Shown here piece after piece: positions 44,695 to 52,069 of a DNA stretch of 52,069 nt. Source of the stretch: Bacillota bacterium (GTDB lineage: Bacteria > Bacillota > Clostridia > Acetivibrionales > DTU013); assembly GCA_023439545.1 (NCBI GenBank), contig JAEXNT010000066.1, positions 1-52,069 on the forward strand. Direction: 5' to 3'. Each line of letters begins with the position of its first letter. Position 1 is the stretch's first letter. The position numbers and the translations under genes are program-made. Below the pieces are notes generated by a model. That model was not told the DNA's origin and did not search any database. It saw only the letters and a program-made list of their open reading frames with translations.

Positions 44695-46311
44695 ATGTTT
44701 AAGGTCTTTCTTGTCGAGGATGAGATTGTGGTGCGCGAAGGCATACGTAAGAACATCCCTTGGGAACAGTATGGCTTCGTTTATACCGGCGACGCCTCGG
44801 ACGGAGAACTCGCTTTACCCATGATTCGCCAGGTACAGCCTGATCTTCTGATTACGGATATCAAAATGCCGTTCATGGATGGGCTGGCGCTTATCGAGCT
44901 GGTACGGAAGGAACTGCCGAGGACAAAAATCGTTATCGTCAGTGGATATGACGATTTCTCATACGCGCAGCAGGCGATTCGCATGGGCGTGGAACAATAT
45001 CTGCTGAAGCCGGTAGTCAAGGGAAAAATGGTGGAGATACTGATTGCGCTGCAGAAGAAAATGGAAGCGGAAAAGCAGCGGCAGGAATATCTCGCGAGGT
45101 TTCAGCGGGAAGTTCAGGAGTACGAAACCTTTTCGCGCAGGAGATTTTTTGAGCAGATCGTCACCGGGGGTCTGAGCGTACTGGAAATTTCCGAAACAGC
45201 AAAAACGATGGGCATCAATGTAAACGCCCAATTCTACAATATAGTGCTTTTTTCTTTGAACAGCGCCGGTTATGACAGAAGCGCACCAGAGAGTTATACG
45301 GTCGAGCTTGCGGCGATACAGGACAAAATCATGCAGTCTATCGTCAGTCATCCGGAACTGATTCTATTCAGGTGGGACATCACAACGTATGCCGTTTTGG
45401 TCAAGGGCGGGCAGGACGATATTGAACAGCTGACCGGCGATTGTATCGAGGATATACGGAGCTGTTGCGCCATGGCCGGCCGCGACGCAAACTGGCATAT
45501 CGCACACGGTACGCCGGTATCGCGTCTCGGAGCCATTCCAGTCTGCTTTACGGAAGCGAGCCGCGTTTTATCCTATCGTTTTCTCTGCCCGGAAGAACAC
45601 ATTCTATCTAAAGAACGCATCAGGGATTTTCGGAAAAAGGACGGTTCAGAGACGGACCTTGGCAAAAAGGAAATTGACCAGGAGTGTATCCGTAACTTTT
45701 TAAGCAATGGTGCGAGGGAAGAAATCGACCGTTTTACCGATCAACTTCTGCAAAGCGCCGGAGAAGAAGCCGTTTCTCTGTCATTGTTCTGTAAATACCT
45801 GACAATGACGATTTATTTTGCGGCCGTGAAGTATTTGGATTCGATTGGCTGCCGCACGGACAGCTTCTGGTCGCAGGAACTTCGGCCGAATGACAATCTG
45901 TCCACGCCTGAGGAGGCGCAGCAGTATGCACGAAAGATAATGGGGCAGGCGATCGAGCTTCGTGACCGTGAAAGCAAAAAGCAGCAGCGTGACATGTTGA
46001 CCCAGGCAATCGGGTTTATCGGCGAGCATTATCAGGAGGAGTCGATTTCACTTGACAGGGTGGCCAGAAAAGTGAATGTCAGTCCAAACTACTTTTCGGC
46101 GATATTCAGCCAGGAAGTCGGTCAAACCTTTATAGAATACCTCACCAGTAAACGGATCGATGAGGCGAAACGCTTGCTGCGCCTAACGGACAAGCGTTCC
46201 AGCGAGATAGCATTCGCAGTAGGGTATAAGGATCCTCATTATTTCAGTTTCGCTTTCAAAAAAATTTCAGGCTGTACGCCTAGTGAATATCGCAAGGGAA
46301 ATAAGCAGTAA
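44695..46311 (+). CDS. YesN-type response regulator (receiver + AraC HTH)
   Basis: 538 residues from the ATG at 44695 (GGAAGGGAAG upstream). The open frame extends back to 44572, but that part is not like a receiver and was left out. Receiver domain 1-120: acidic pair in LVEDE, phospho-acceptor D55 (ITDIKMPFMDG), and the lysine in YLLKPV. The middle part (~130-420) is the variable helical region of YesN proteins. The C-terminal ~100 residues are an AraC-type double HTH (ISLDRVARKVNVSPNYFSAI, SSEIAFAVGYKDPHYFSFAF, KKISGCTPSEYRK). It is followed 34 bp later by its kinase and controls the sugar transporter downstream by inference. Confidence 0.93.
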   Translation: MFKVFLVEDEIVVREGIRKNIPWEQYGFVYTGDASDGELALPMIRQVQPDLLITDIKMPFMDGLALIELVRKELPRTKIVIVSGYDDFSYAQQAIRMGVEQYLLKPVVKGKMVEILIALQKKMEAEKQRQEYLARFQREVQEYETFSRRRFFEQIVTGGLSVLEISETAKTMGINVNAQFYNIVLFSLNSAGYDRSAPESYTVELAAIQDKIMQSIVSHPELILFRWDITTYAVLVKGGQDDIEQLTGDCIEDIRSCCAMAGRDANWHIAHGTPVSRLGAIPVCFTEASRVLSYRFLCPEEHILSKERIRDFRKKDGSETDLGKKEIDQECIRNFLSNGAREEIDRFTDQLLQSAGEEAVSLSLFCKYLTMTIYFAAVKYLDSIGCRTDSFWSQELRPNDNLSTPEEAQQYARKIMGQAIELRDRESKKQQRDMLTQAIGFIGEHYQEESISLDRVARKVNVSPNYFSAIFSQEVGQTFIEYLTSKRIDEAKRLLRLTDKRSSEIAFAVGYKDPHYFSFAFKKISGCTPSEYRKGNKQ

Positions 46312-46344
46312 GCGTAGATTTCCGACGGAGGGCAAAAAGGGAAA

Positions 46345-47751
46345 ATGACCATGCAGATCAAGCTCTGGAAGATGATCTTGATTGTCGCGTTGCCGCTGAT
46401 GATCGTCATCATAGCTGTCGCATTAATCGGGATAGGGTATGCGCTTCAGTACCACGCGTTCCTTAACAACGTTACGGCGGCTTCGGATTTCAACCAGAAT
46501 TTTAAAGACGACGTCGATCTGAAAATGTACTACTACGTAATTGAAAGTCAGTATTCGGATGGCCTGCCTATTGAGGAGGTCCAGTCGGCAGAGACGATTT
46601 CGCGAAAGCTGATCGATACTACGACGGAAAAGGATAGTCTCCGGGCCATCAGCAGTGTGCTGAACCTGTGCGGCAACCTGAAGGAGAAGATTCAACAGAT
46701 TGCGGATACGAAAGAGTACGACTCCCGCATGGATCAACTGGAGAACAACATCTATATTCTTACCGAAATGATTCAGAAGTACATGTACACTTACATTTAT
46801 TGCGAGGCAGCGCATCTTAACGCACTGCAGTCAACTATGATCATGAACATGATCGTTTTGATGGGCGTAGTCGTTGTTTTGTCGCTGGTGTTGATGTGTT
46901 TCCTTCTGACCTATTCAAAAAGGTTAAGCCGAAAGATCGTCGACCCGATCGATAAGATCTGCGAGCGCCTGGAAGCTATCGGCAAGGGGAGCTTGCTGGT
47001 TTGCGAACCGATCCGGGCGGACGTGGAGGAAGTACAGCTTCTGTCGGATGGCATAGAGAACATGGTCGGGCGTTTAAAACGGCAGATCGAAATGAACATA
47101 GAGCAGGAAAAACAGCGTCGGCGTACTGAATTGGCATTATTGCAGGCGCAGATCAATCCTCATTTTCTTTATAACACCATGGACACCATTATATGGCTTA
47201 TGGAATCTGGAGAAATCAACGAAGCTATTACGATGGTCAACAGTCTGTCGAACTATTTCCGCTTTTCCCTGAGCCGCGGTCAAAACGTCATCACTCTCGC
47301 GGAAGAAGAACAGCACATTCGAAGCTATCTGGAAATACAGCAGATACGCTACAGGGATCTAATGGAATACGAAATAGAAATTCCGGAGCAACTGAAAAAT
47401 TTCATCCTGCCTAAGCTTACACTACAGCCGCTGGTGGAAAACGCGCTGTACCACGGTATAAAAATAAGCCGGCGCCATGGGACTATCCATGTGACCGGCA
47501 GAGTGTACAACGAATGTTTGATTTTGGAGGTAGCCGATGATGGTATCGGTATGACCAGGGAACGGCTCGATGCAGTTCGGGAATCCCTTGCGGAAGGCAG
47601 ACGTGAAGGATTCGGGCTGAGGACGGTACACCAGAGGCTTCAGATACTTTTCGGCGAGGAATACGGTTTAGCTTTGGAAAGCACGCCGGATGCCGGTACA
47701 AGGATCATCGTAACGATTCCGATGCAGACTTCCGAGGAGTCCGGCGGTTGA
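46345..47751 (+). CDS. YesM-type sensor histidine kinase
   Basis: 468 residues. A membrane segment near 10-35, an extracytoplasmic sensing domain (~36-165), a second membrane segment (~168-192), a HAMP-like linker (~195-250), then the His_kinase motif QAQINPHFLYNTMDTIIW with H273, and a HATPase_c domain with LQPLVENALYHGIK (N box), DDGIGM and GFGLRTVHQRL. This is the standard layout of YesM/LytS kinases paired with YesN regulators in Firmicute carbohydrate loci. The extracytoplasmic part could contact the sugar-binding lipoprotein encoded next. Confidence 0.93.
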   Translation: MTMQIKLWKMILIVALPLMIVIIAVALIGIGYALQYHAFLNNVTAASDFNQNFKDDVDLKMYYYVIESQYSDGLPIEEVQSAETISRKLIDTTTEKDSLRAISSVLNLCGNLKEKIQQIADTKEYDSRMDQLENNIYILTEMIQKYMYTYIYCEAAHLNALQSTMIMNMIVLMGVVVVLSLVLMCFLLTYSKRLSRKIVDPIDKICERLEAIGKGSLLVCEPIRADVEEVQLLSDGIENMVGRLKRQIEMNIEQEKQRRRTELALLQAQINPHFLYNTMDTIIWLMESGEINEAITMVNSLSNYFRFSLSRGQNVITLAEEEQHIRSYLEIQQIRYRDLMEYEIEIPEQLKNFILPKLTLQPLVENALYHGIKISRRHGTIHVTGRVYNECLILEVADDGIGMTRERLDAVRESLAEGRREGFGLRTVHQRLQILFGEEYGLALESTPDAGTRIIVTIPMQTSEESGG

Positions 47752-47816
47752 ATCGATGCAACCCGGTACGATTAAAATATATCTTTCGATACCTTATCGA
47801 GGCAGGGGATGGATAA

Positions 47817-48812
47817 ATGAAAAAAAGAATGCTTGCACTGGCGGCCTGTTTTGCGGTTCTGCTTTGCGGGTGCGCTAAAGAGGCGCCACCTGTGGCTGAC
47901 GCTTCAAAAGATAATCAGATAGTTGTCGGGTTTTCGCAGGTCGGCGCGGAATCGGAGTGGCGCGTGGCCAACACCGAGAGCGTAAAGGCTGCGCTAAGCA
48001 TTAAAAACGGATATGAGCTGATCTATGACGATGCAAGGCAGAAGGAGGAGAACCAGATTCGGGCTATCCGTACCTTTATTCAGCAGAACGTGGACTATAT
48101 TGTATTCTCTCCCAAGGTTGAAACGGGCTGGGATTCGATTTTGCAGGAAGCGAAGGAGGCCGATATACCGGTCATCATGATCGACCGTGATATCAAAGTG
48201 GAGGACGAGAATCTGTATCCGGCATATATTGGGTCAGACTTCAGCAAAGAAGGCGAAAAAGCCGTTCAGTGGCTGGAAGATTTGTTAAAAAAGCAGAATA
48301 GGACAGAGGATTCCATCCGGATCGTCCATATTCAGGGGACGATGGACTCCTCAGCACAGATAGGCAGGACTACTGCACTGGAGCAGGCAATCAAACGCAA
48401 TCACAACTGGGAAATGGTGGCGCAGGAATGCGGGGATTTTACGAGGGCCAAGGCTTATGAAGTCATGGGCGCTATTCTGAAACAGACAAAGGATATCGAT
48501 ATCGTTTACTGTGAGAACGACGGTGAGGCGCTTGGAGCAATCGACGCAATGGAAGAGGCGGGGTTGGAATGTAATGTGAACGGCGGTGTGATTGTCATAT
48601 CGTTTGACGCGACAAAGCTCGGACTCGAATACTGCATGGATGGGAAAATTGCTCTGGATGTGGAATGCAACCCGCTGCAGGGTCCCTATGTCGATGATAT
48701 AATCCAGCGTTTGCAGCGCGGTGATCCGATCGTACGGAAAACGCTTATCGAGGAGACTCAATTCGACTGCTTCTCCATTACTCGGGATATGATTGACGGC
48801 AGGAAATATTAA
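47817..48812 (+). CDS. Sugar-binding lipoprotein, periplasmic-binding-protein type 1 (first copy)
   Basis: 331 residues. Lipoprotein signal with lipobox LLCGC. The mature part is a type 1 binding protein of the RbsB/YtfQ family: VVGFSQVGAESEWRVANTES, DYIVFSPKVETGWDSILQEA, PVIMIDRDIK, and IVYCENDGEALGAIDAMEEA. It follows the YesM gene by 65 bp and precedes a hairpin. It is similar in domain order to the second binding protein but clearly distinct in sequence. A role as the sensing protein for the YesM kinase is plausible (inference), since the second copy sits directly with the transporter ATPase. Confidence 0.92.
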   Translation: MKKRMLALAACFAVLLCGCAKEAPPVADASKDNQIVVGFSQVGAESEWRVANTESVKAALSIKNGYELIYDDARQKEENQIRAIRTFIQQNVDYIVFSPKVETGWDSILQEAKEADIPVIMIDRDIKVEDENLYPAYIGSDFSKEGEKAVQWLEDLLKKQNRTEDSIRIVHIQGTMDSSAQIGRTTALEQAIKRNHNWEMVAQECGDFTRAKAYEVMGAILKQTKDIDIVYCENDGEALGAIDAMEEAGLECNVNGGVIVISFDATKLGLEYCMDGKIALDVECNPLQGPYVDDIIQRLQRGDPIVRKTLIEETQFDCFSITRDMIDGRKY

Positions 48813-48820
48813 TAGTACAT

Positions 48821-48847
48821 ACCCATACTTGTGGGTCGTTTTTTTAC
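48821..48847 (+). terminator. Terminator between the two binding-protein genes
   Basis: ACCCA-TACTTG-TGGGT short stem followed by CGTTTTTTTAC. It probably ends the regulatory transcript (YesN-YesM-binding protein 1) or attenuates read-through into the transporter genes. Confidence 0.75.
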
Positions 48848-49045
48848 TGTAAAAGTATGAAAAATTACGCTGAACAGACTTAATTATATTTATAGATTTA
48901 GAATAGTTTGCTATATAATCAAGATGGTTGAAATTCTTACGCGGTTCGCCAATGGATATTGTTTTTCGTTTTTTCGATATGATATAAAAAAATGGAGAAG
49001 GTATACCTTCTAAACAAATATTGTATTTTGGGAGGAAAGCGAAGT
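48848..49045 (+). promoter_or_regulatory. Probable promoter region of the sugar transporter operon
   Basis: About 200 bases without a gene. TATAAT (48914-48919) is present without a good -35, as expected for an activator-dependent promoter, and a TTGTTT...TATGAT pair (48959/48978) has too short a spacing. GGGAGG precedes the ATG at 49046. A YesN binding site is expected here, but none could be named. Confidence 0.4.
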
Positions 49046-50098
49046 ATGAAAAAAATTCTTACGGTTCTTCTTGTTGTGTCAATGGTAATTGGTCTGTGCG
49101 CATGTGGTACACAGGCGCCGTCGACGTCCAACACGGCAGCGGATGCCACAGCACCGGCAGCAGAGGCTGCAGCACCGGTAGCCGCCGAAGCAACTCCGGC
49201 AGATACTGCAAAAGGTCCCATTAAAGTTGGTATCGTCAACAATCCGCCCTCCGAGTCCGGATATCGCGCAGCGAATGTGGCAGACTTTGAAAAGGTCTTC
49301 ACGGAAGCTAATGGCTACAAGGTCTCGACTTTCTACAGCCTTAAGAATGATGAGCAGTTGAATGCGGCTCAGCAGTTTGTCACCGACGGTGTGGACTATC
49401 TTCTTATCTCGGCCGCTGCTACAGATGGTTGGGATACTGTTCTTAAGAGCGCTCAGGAAGCCGGCGTAAAAGTGTTCCTATTTGACCGTATGCTGAAAGC
49501 AGATGAGAGCCTGTATGAAGCTGCCGTTGTTTCCAACATGGCGAATGAAGGCACTACAGCCGTGAATTGGCTCAAAGATCAGAAATTACCGGAATATAAC
49601 GTTATCCACATTCAGGGCGCAATGGGTTCCGATGCGCAGATCGGCCGTACAGCCGCGTTGGATGCCGAATTTGCAGCCGGCGCCATGAAAAAGGTTGTAC
49701 AGCAGACCGCTACCTGGGATGAAGCCACTGCAAAGAAAATTGTTGAATCAGTAATCAATTCCAAAGAAAAATTCAACGTTATCTATGCTGAAAATGACGG
49801 CATGGCAAAGGGCGCCGTTGCAGCGCTGGATGAAGCTGGTATCACTCACGGCGTTGGCAAGGATGTCGTTGTAATGGGCTTCGATTGTAACAAATGGGCA
49901 CTTAGGGAACTGCTTGCAAAAAATTGGAACTATGACGGTCAGTGCAGCCCCTTCCAGGCTTCCGTAATCGAAGGGATGATAAAGAAGCTTGAAGCCGGCG
50001 AGACGCTTACCGAAAAGAAGGTTATTTCCGAGGAGAAAGGTTTTGACGCAAATACTATTACACAGGCTGATATCGATACATACGGCCTTGGCGAATAA
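49046..50098 (+). CDS. Sugar-binding lipoprotein of the ABC importer (YtfQ-like)
   Basis: 350 residues from the ATG at 49046 (GGGAGGAAAG upstream; the longer frame from 48992 is not needed). Lipobox GLCAC, then an Ala/Pro-rich spacer (~25-55), then a type 1 binding domain: IKVGIVNNPPSESGYRAANV, YLLISAAATDGWDTVLKSAQ, KVFLFDRML, and VIYAENDGMAKGAVAALDEA. The set of binding protein, double ATPase and permease downstream matches YtfQ-YtfR-YtfT/YjfF galactofuranose-type importers. The substrate is not certain. Confidence 0.93.
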   Translation: MKKILTVLLVVSMVIGLCACGTQAPSTSNTAADATAPAAEAAAPVAAEATPADTAKGPIKVGIVNNPPSESGYRAANVADFEKVFTEANGYKVSTFYSLKNDEQLNAAQQFVTDGVDYLLISAAATDGWDTVLKSAQEAGVKVFLFDRMLKADESLYEAAVVSNMANEGTTAVNWLKDQKLPEYNVIHIQGAMGSDAQIGRTAALDAEFAAGAMKKVVQQTATWDEATAKKIVESVINSKEKFNVIYAENDGMAKGAVAALDEAGITHGVGKDVVVMGFDCNKWALRELLAKNWNYDGQCSPFQASVIEGMIKKLEAGETLTEKKVISEEKGFDANTITQADIDTYGLGE

Positions 50099-50228
50099 GC
50101 GGTAAATCCTTCTCCACCTGATAACGGGGAGCTGGATCAAGTACGTGCGATGCGGCGTATGCGGATGTTATCCGCATACGCGCACCGCCATCCTTATGAA
50201 ACTTCCAATACATAAAGGACGGGTACCT

Positions 50229-51749
50229 ATGCAAAACGATATCGTTTTATCCATGCGGAAAATATGCAAAGAATTCCCCGGTGTACGCGCCTTGCAGAAT
50301 GTGGATTTCACTCTTCGCAAAGGTGAAATTCATGCCTTGATGGGTGAGAATGGGGCCGGCAAGTCAACTTTGATCAAAGTTTTGACAGGCGTTTTTCCGA
50401 AAGATTCAGGGCAGATCCACATAGCCGGTATAAATAGGGAGATTACTGTAAAATCACCTCAAGAGGCTCAGAATTTGGGCATCAGCACGGTTTATCAGGA
50501 GATAACCCTTTGCCCTAATCTTACAGTTGCTGAAAATATATTTATCGGGCGGGGCAATTACCGTTTCGTAAACTGGCGCTCTATGGAAAAGAAGACGACG
50601 GAAATACTTGCCAGACTTAATATTCCTGCAAGGGCCTCTCAACAGCTTGCCACCTGCTCGCTGGCTGTACAGCAGATGGTCGCCATTGCCCGCTCCGTGG
50701 ACATGGACTGCAAAGTGCTCATACTGGACGAGCCAACCTCCTCGCTCGACGAACACGAGGTTGCAAAGCTTTTCTCCCTTATGCGCGAACTGAAGTCACG
50801 CGGTGTCGGCATCATCTTCATAACGCATTTTCTTGAACAGGTTTACGAGGTATGTGACAGGATAACCGTTTTGCGGAATGGTGAATTCGTAGGGGAGTAC
50901 GAAATAAAAGATTTGCCGCGCGTACAGCTTATTTCAAAGATGCTGGGTAAAGAACTTGACGACATTTCAGAGTTACAGAACAGAAAGGCATTACAAACCG
51001 AGTCGGACGCAACGCCTGTTTACGAGGCATTTGGGTTATCAAGCAACGAGGGTACAAAAGCGTTTGACTTCAAAATTTGCAAGGGAGAAGTAAACGGGTT
51101 TACCGGGCTTCTTGGCTCTGGCCGCAGCGAAAGCGTACGTGCCATATTCGGCGCCGATAAAATTACCGGCGGCAGGGTGAGGGTACACGGAAAAAACGTT
51201 AAAATAAAGAAACCCAAGGACGCAATGAAGCATGGTATAGGGTATCTGCCCGAGGACAGAAAACAGGACGGTATCATTGAGGATTTGTCCGTGCGTGAAA
51301 ATATTATACTTGCCCTGCAGGTAATGAAGGGCTTTTTTCGGCCGTTTTCCAAAACTGAGGCGGAAGCCTTTGCAGATAAATACATCAAATTATTAGGCAT
51401 AAAAACCGCTTCGACGGATACGCCTATAAAACAACTCTCGGGTGGTAATCAGCAAAAGGCGATACTTGCACGCTGGCTGCTCACAAATCCAAAGTATCTT
51501 ATCCTGGATGAACCGACGCGCGGCATTGACGTCGGTACAAAAGTTGATATACAAAAGCTCGTACTCAAGCTTGCCGAAGACGGCGTCAGCATTACGTTTA
51601 TTTCATCCGAAATAGAGGAGATGCTTCGAACTTGTTCGCGGCTCATCGTTATGCGGGATCGTAATATAGTTGGTGAATTGAGGGACGAGGACATGACACA
51701 GGCTAAAATTATGCATACGATAGCGGGGGAGGCAGCTCAAAATGGCTAA
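50229..51749 (+). CDS. Sugar ABC transporter ATPase with two ABC domains (YtfR/RbsA-like)
   Basis: 506 residues. The ATG at 50229 is chosen over the longer frame because the protein then begins directly before the first ABC domain (MRKICKEFPGVRAL) and AAGGACGG lies upstream. Domain 1: Walker A MGENGAGKST with K45, a CSLAVQQ stretch in place of the classical LSGGQ signature, Walker B VLILDEPTSSLD. Domain 2: degenerate Walker A (LLGSGRSES), signature LSGGNQQK, Walker B LILDEPTRGIDVG. A weak second Walker A is normal in this family. It energises import of the sugar delivered by the upstream binding protein. Confidence 0.95.
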   Translation: MQNDIVLSMRKICKEFPGVRALQNVDFTLRKGEIHALMGENGAGKSTLIKVLTGVFPKDSGQIHIAGINREITVKSPQEAQNLGISTVYQEITLCPNLTVAENIFIGRGNYRFVNWRSMEKKTTEILARLNIPARASQQLATCSLAVQQMVAIARSVDMDCKVLILDEPTSSLDEHEVAKLFSLMRELKSRGVGIIFITHFLEQVYEVCDRITVLRNGEFVGEYEIKDLPRVQLISKMLGKELDDISELQNRKALQTESDATPVYEAFGLSSNEGTKAFDFKICKGEVNGFTGLLGSGRSESVRAIFGADKITGGRVRVHGKNVKIKKPKDAMKHGIGYLPEDRKQDGIIEDLSVRENIILALQVMKGFFRPFSKTEAEAFADKYIKLLGIKTASTDTPIKQLSGGNQQKAILARWLLTNPKYLILDEPTRGIDVGTKVDIQKLVLKLAEDGVSITFISSEIEEMLRTCSRLIVMRDRNIVGELRDEDMTQAKIMHTIAGEAAQNG

Positions 51750-52069
51750 GGGTTTTAATAAATTCGCGAGGTCTCAATTGGTTGTCCCGCTGTTTGCGCT
51801 TTTTTTGCTGATTGTTTTTAATTTAATCAGGGATATTGGATTTTTCTCTATATCCATTATAACCAACAACGATGGGAACACCGTTCTTTCAGGGAATTTG
51901 ATAAGTATCATAAACGGTGCATCCGAGCTTGCTATTTTGGCAATCGGTATGACACTGGTAACAGCATCGTCGAGAGGACAGGATATCAGCGTTGGCGCAG
52001 CGGCTGCAATAGCGGGCAGTATTTTTGTCAGCGTGCTTCGCGGGAATCAGATTACAATACCGATTATTC
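51742..52069 (+). CDS. Sugar ABC transporter permease (partial, runs off the window)
   Basis: ATG at 51742, 8 bp before the ATPase gene ends; GGGGGAGG upstream. The 109 visible residues include a short basic start (MAKGFNKFARSQLVV), a first membrane segment (VVPLFALFLLIVFNLI), and the conserved stretch LISIINGASELAILAIGMTL and RGQDISVGAAAAIAGS, typical of RbsC/YtfT-type permeases (BPD_transp_2). The rest lies beyond base 52069. Confidence 0.92.
   Translation, partial: MAKGFNKFARSQLVVPLFALFLLIVFNLIRDIGFFSISIITNNDGNTVLSGNLISIINGASELAILAIGMTLVTASSRGQDISVGAAAAIAGSIFVSVLRGNQITIPII

Overview
The window looks like a chromosomal segment of an anaerobic, spore-forming Firmicute of the class Clostridia, probably near the Ruminiclostridium/Acetivibrio or Lachnospiraceae-type lineages. 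This is inferred from AGGAGG-type ribosome binding sites, frequent GTG and TTG starts, an S-layer-homology (SLH) anchored giant protein, YesM/YesN-type sugar regulation, CvfB, a stand-alone MnmD-like enzyme and a cysteine-rich spore-coat-like protein. No rRNA, tRNA, CRISPR array, transposase or integrase was recognised.

Layout. 1-1.6 kb: membrane histidine kinase. 1.65-1.85 kb: a fragment of a tmRNA (ssrA) gene, with its tag reading frame, stop-codon hairpin and a pseudoknot but neither tRNA-like end. 1.86-4.87 kb (minus strand): ArsR-type repressor, ArsP-type permease with a cysteine-rich loop, and a family 5 glycoside hydrolase, with three 16-bp operator-like palindromes. 5.1-9.0 kb: beta-propeller lipoprotein, a NarL-type two-component pair, and a broken ECF sigma factor. 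9.2-27.3 kb: one 18-kb reading frame for a 6030-residue secreted, SLH-anchored protein with 16 copies of a ~125-residue repeat, three RCC1-type blocks, Big_5-like domains, PKD and CARDB. 27.5-30.6 kb: housekeeping RNA functions (DbpA-like helicase, CvfB-like S1 protein, MnmD-like tRNA methyltransferase).

30.6-38.8 kb is visibly more AT-rich. It holds a tight five-gene operon that I do not recognise as a described system: dTMP-kinase-like protein, B12-binding radical SAM enzyme, iron-sulfur uracil-DNA-glycosylase-like protein with an altered active-site motif, an AAA ATPase fused to a methyltransferase, and a SAMHD1-like HD phosphohydrolase. Gene overlaps of 8-20 bp show that the products are meant to be made together. 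A nucleotide- or DNA-modification based defence (or counter-modification) system is the leading inference, and this is the most interesting part of the window.

38.8-44.5 kb: ZU5-like lipoprotein, spore-coat-like protein, DUF4474 protein overlapping a metallophosphoesterase, and an OsmC-like protein without its second cysteine. 44.7-52.07 kb: a sugar-uptake locus with YesN regulator, YesM sensor kinase, two different sugar-binding lipoproteins, a double-ABC ATPase and the start of a permease cut by the window edge. The kinase and regulator probably sense a sugar (perhaps via the first binding protein) and turn on the transporter.
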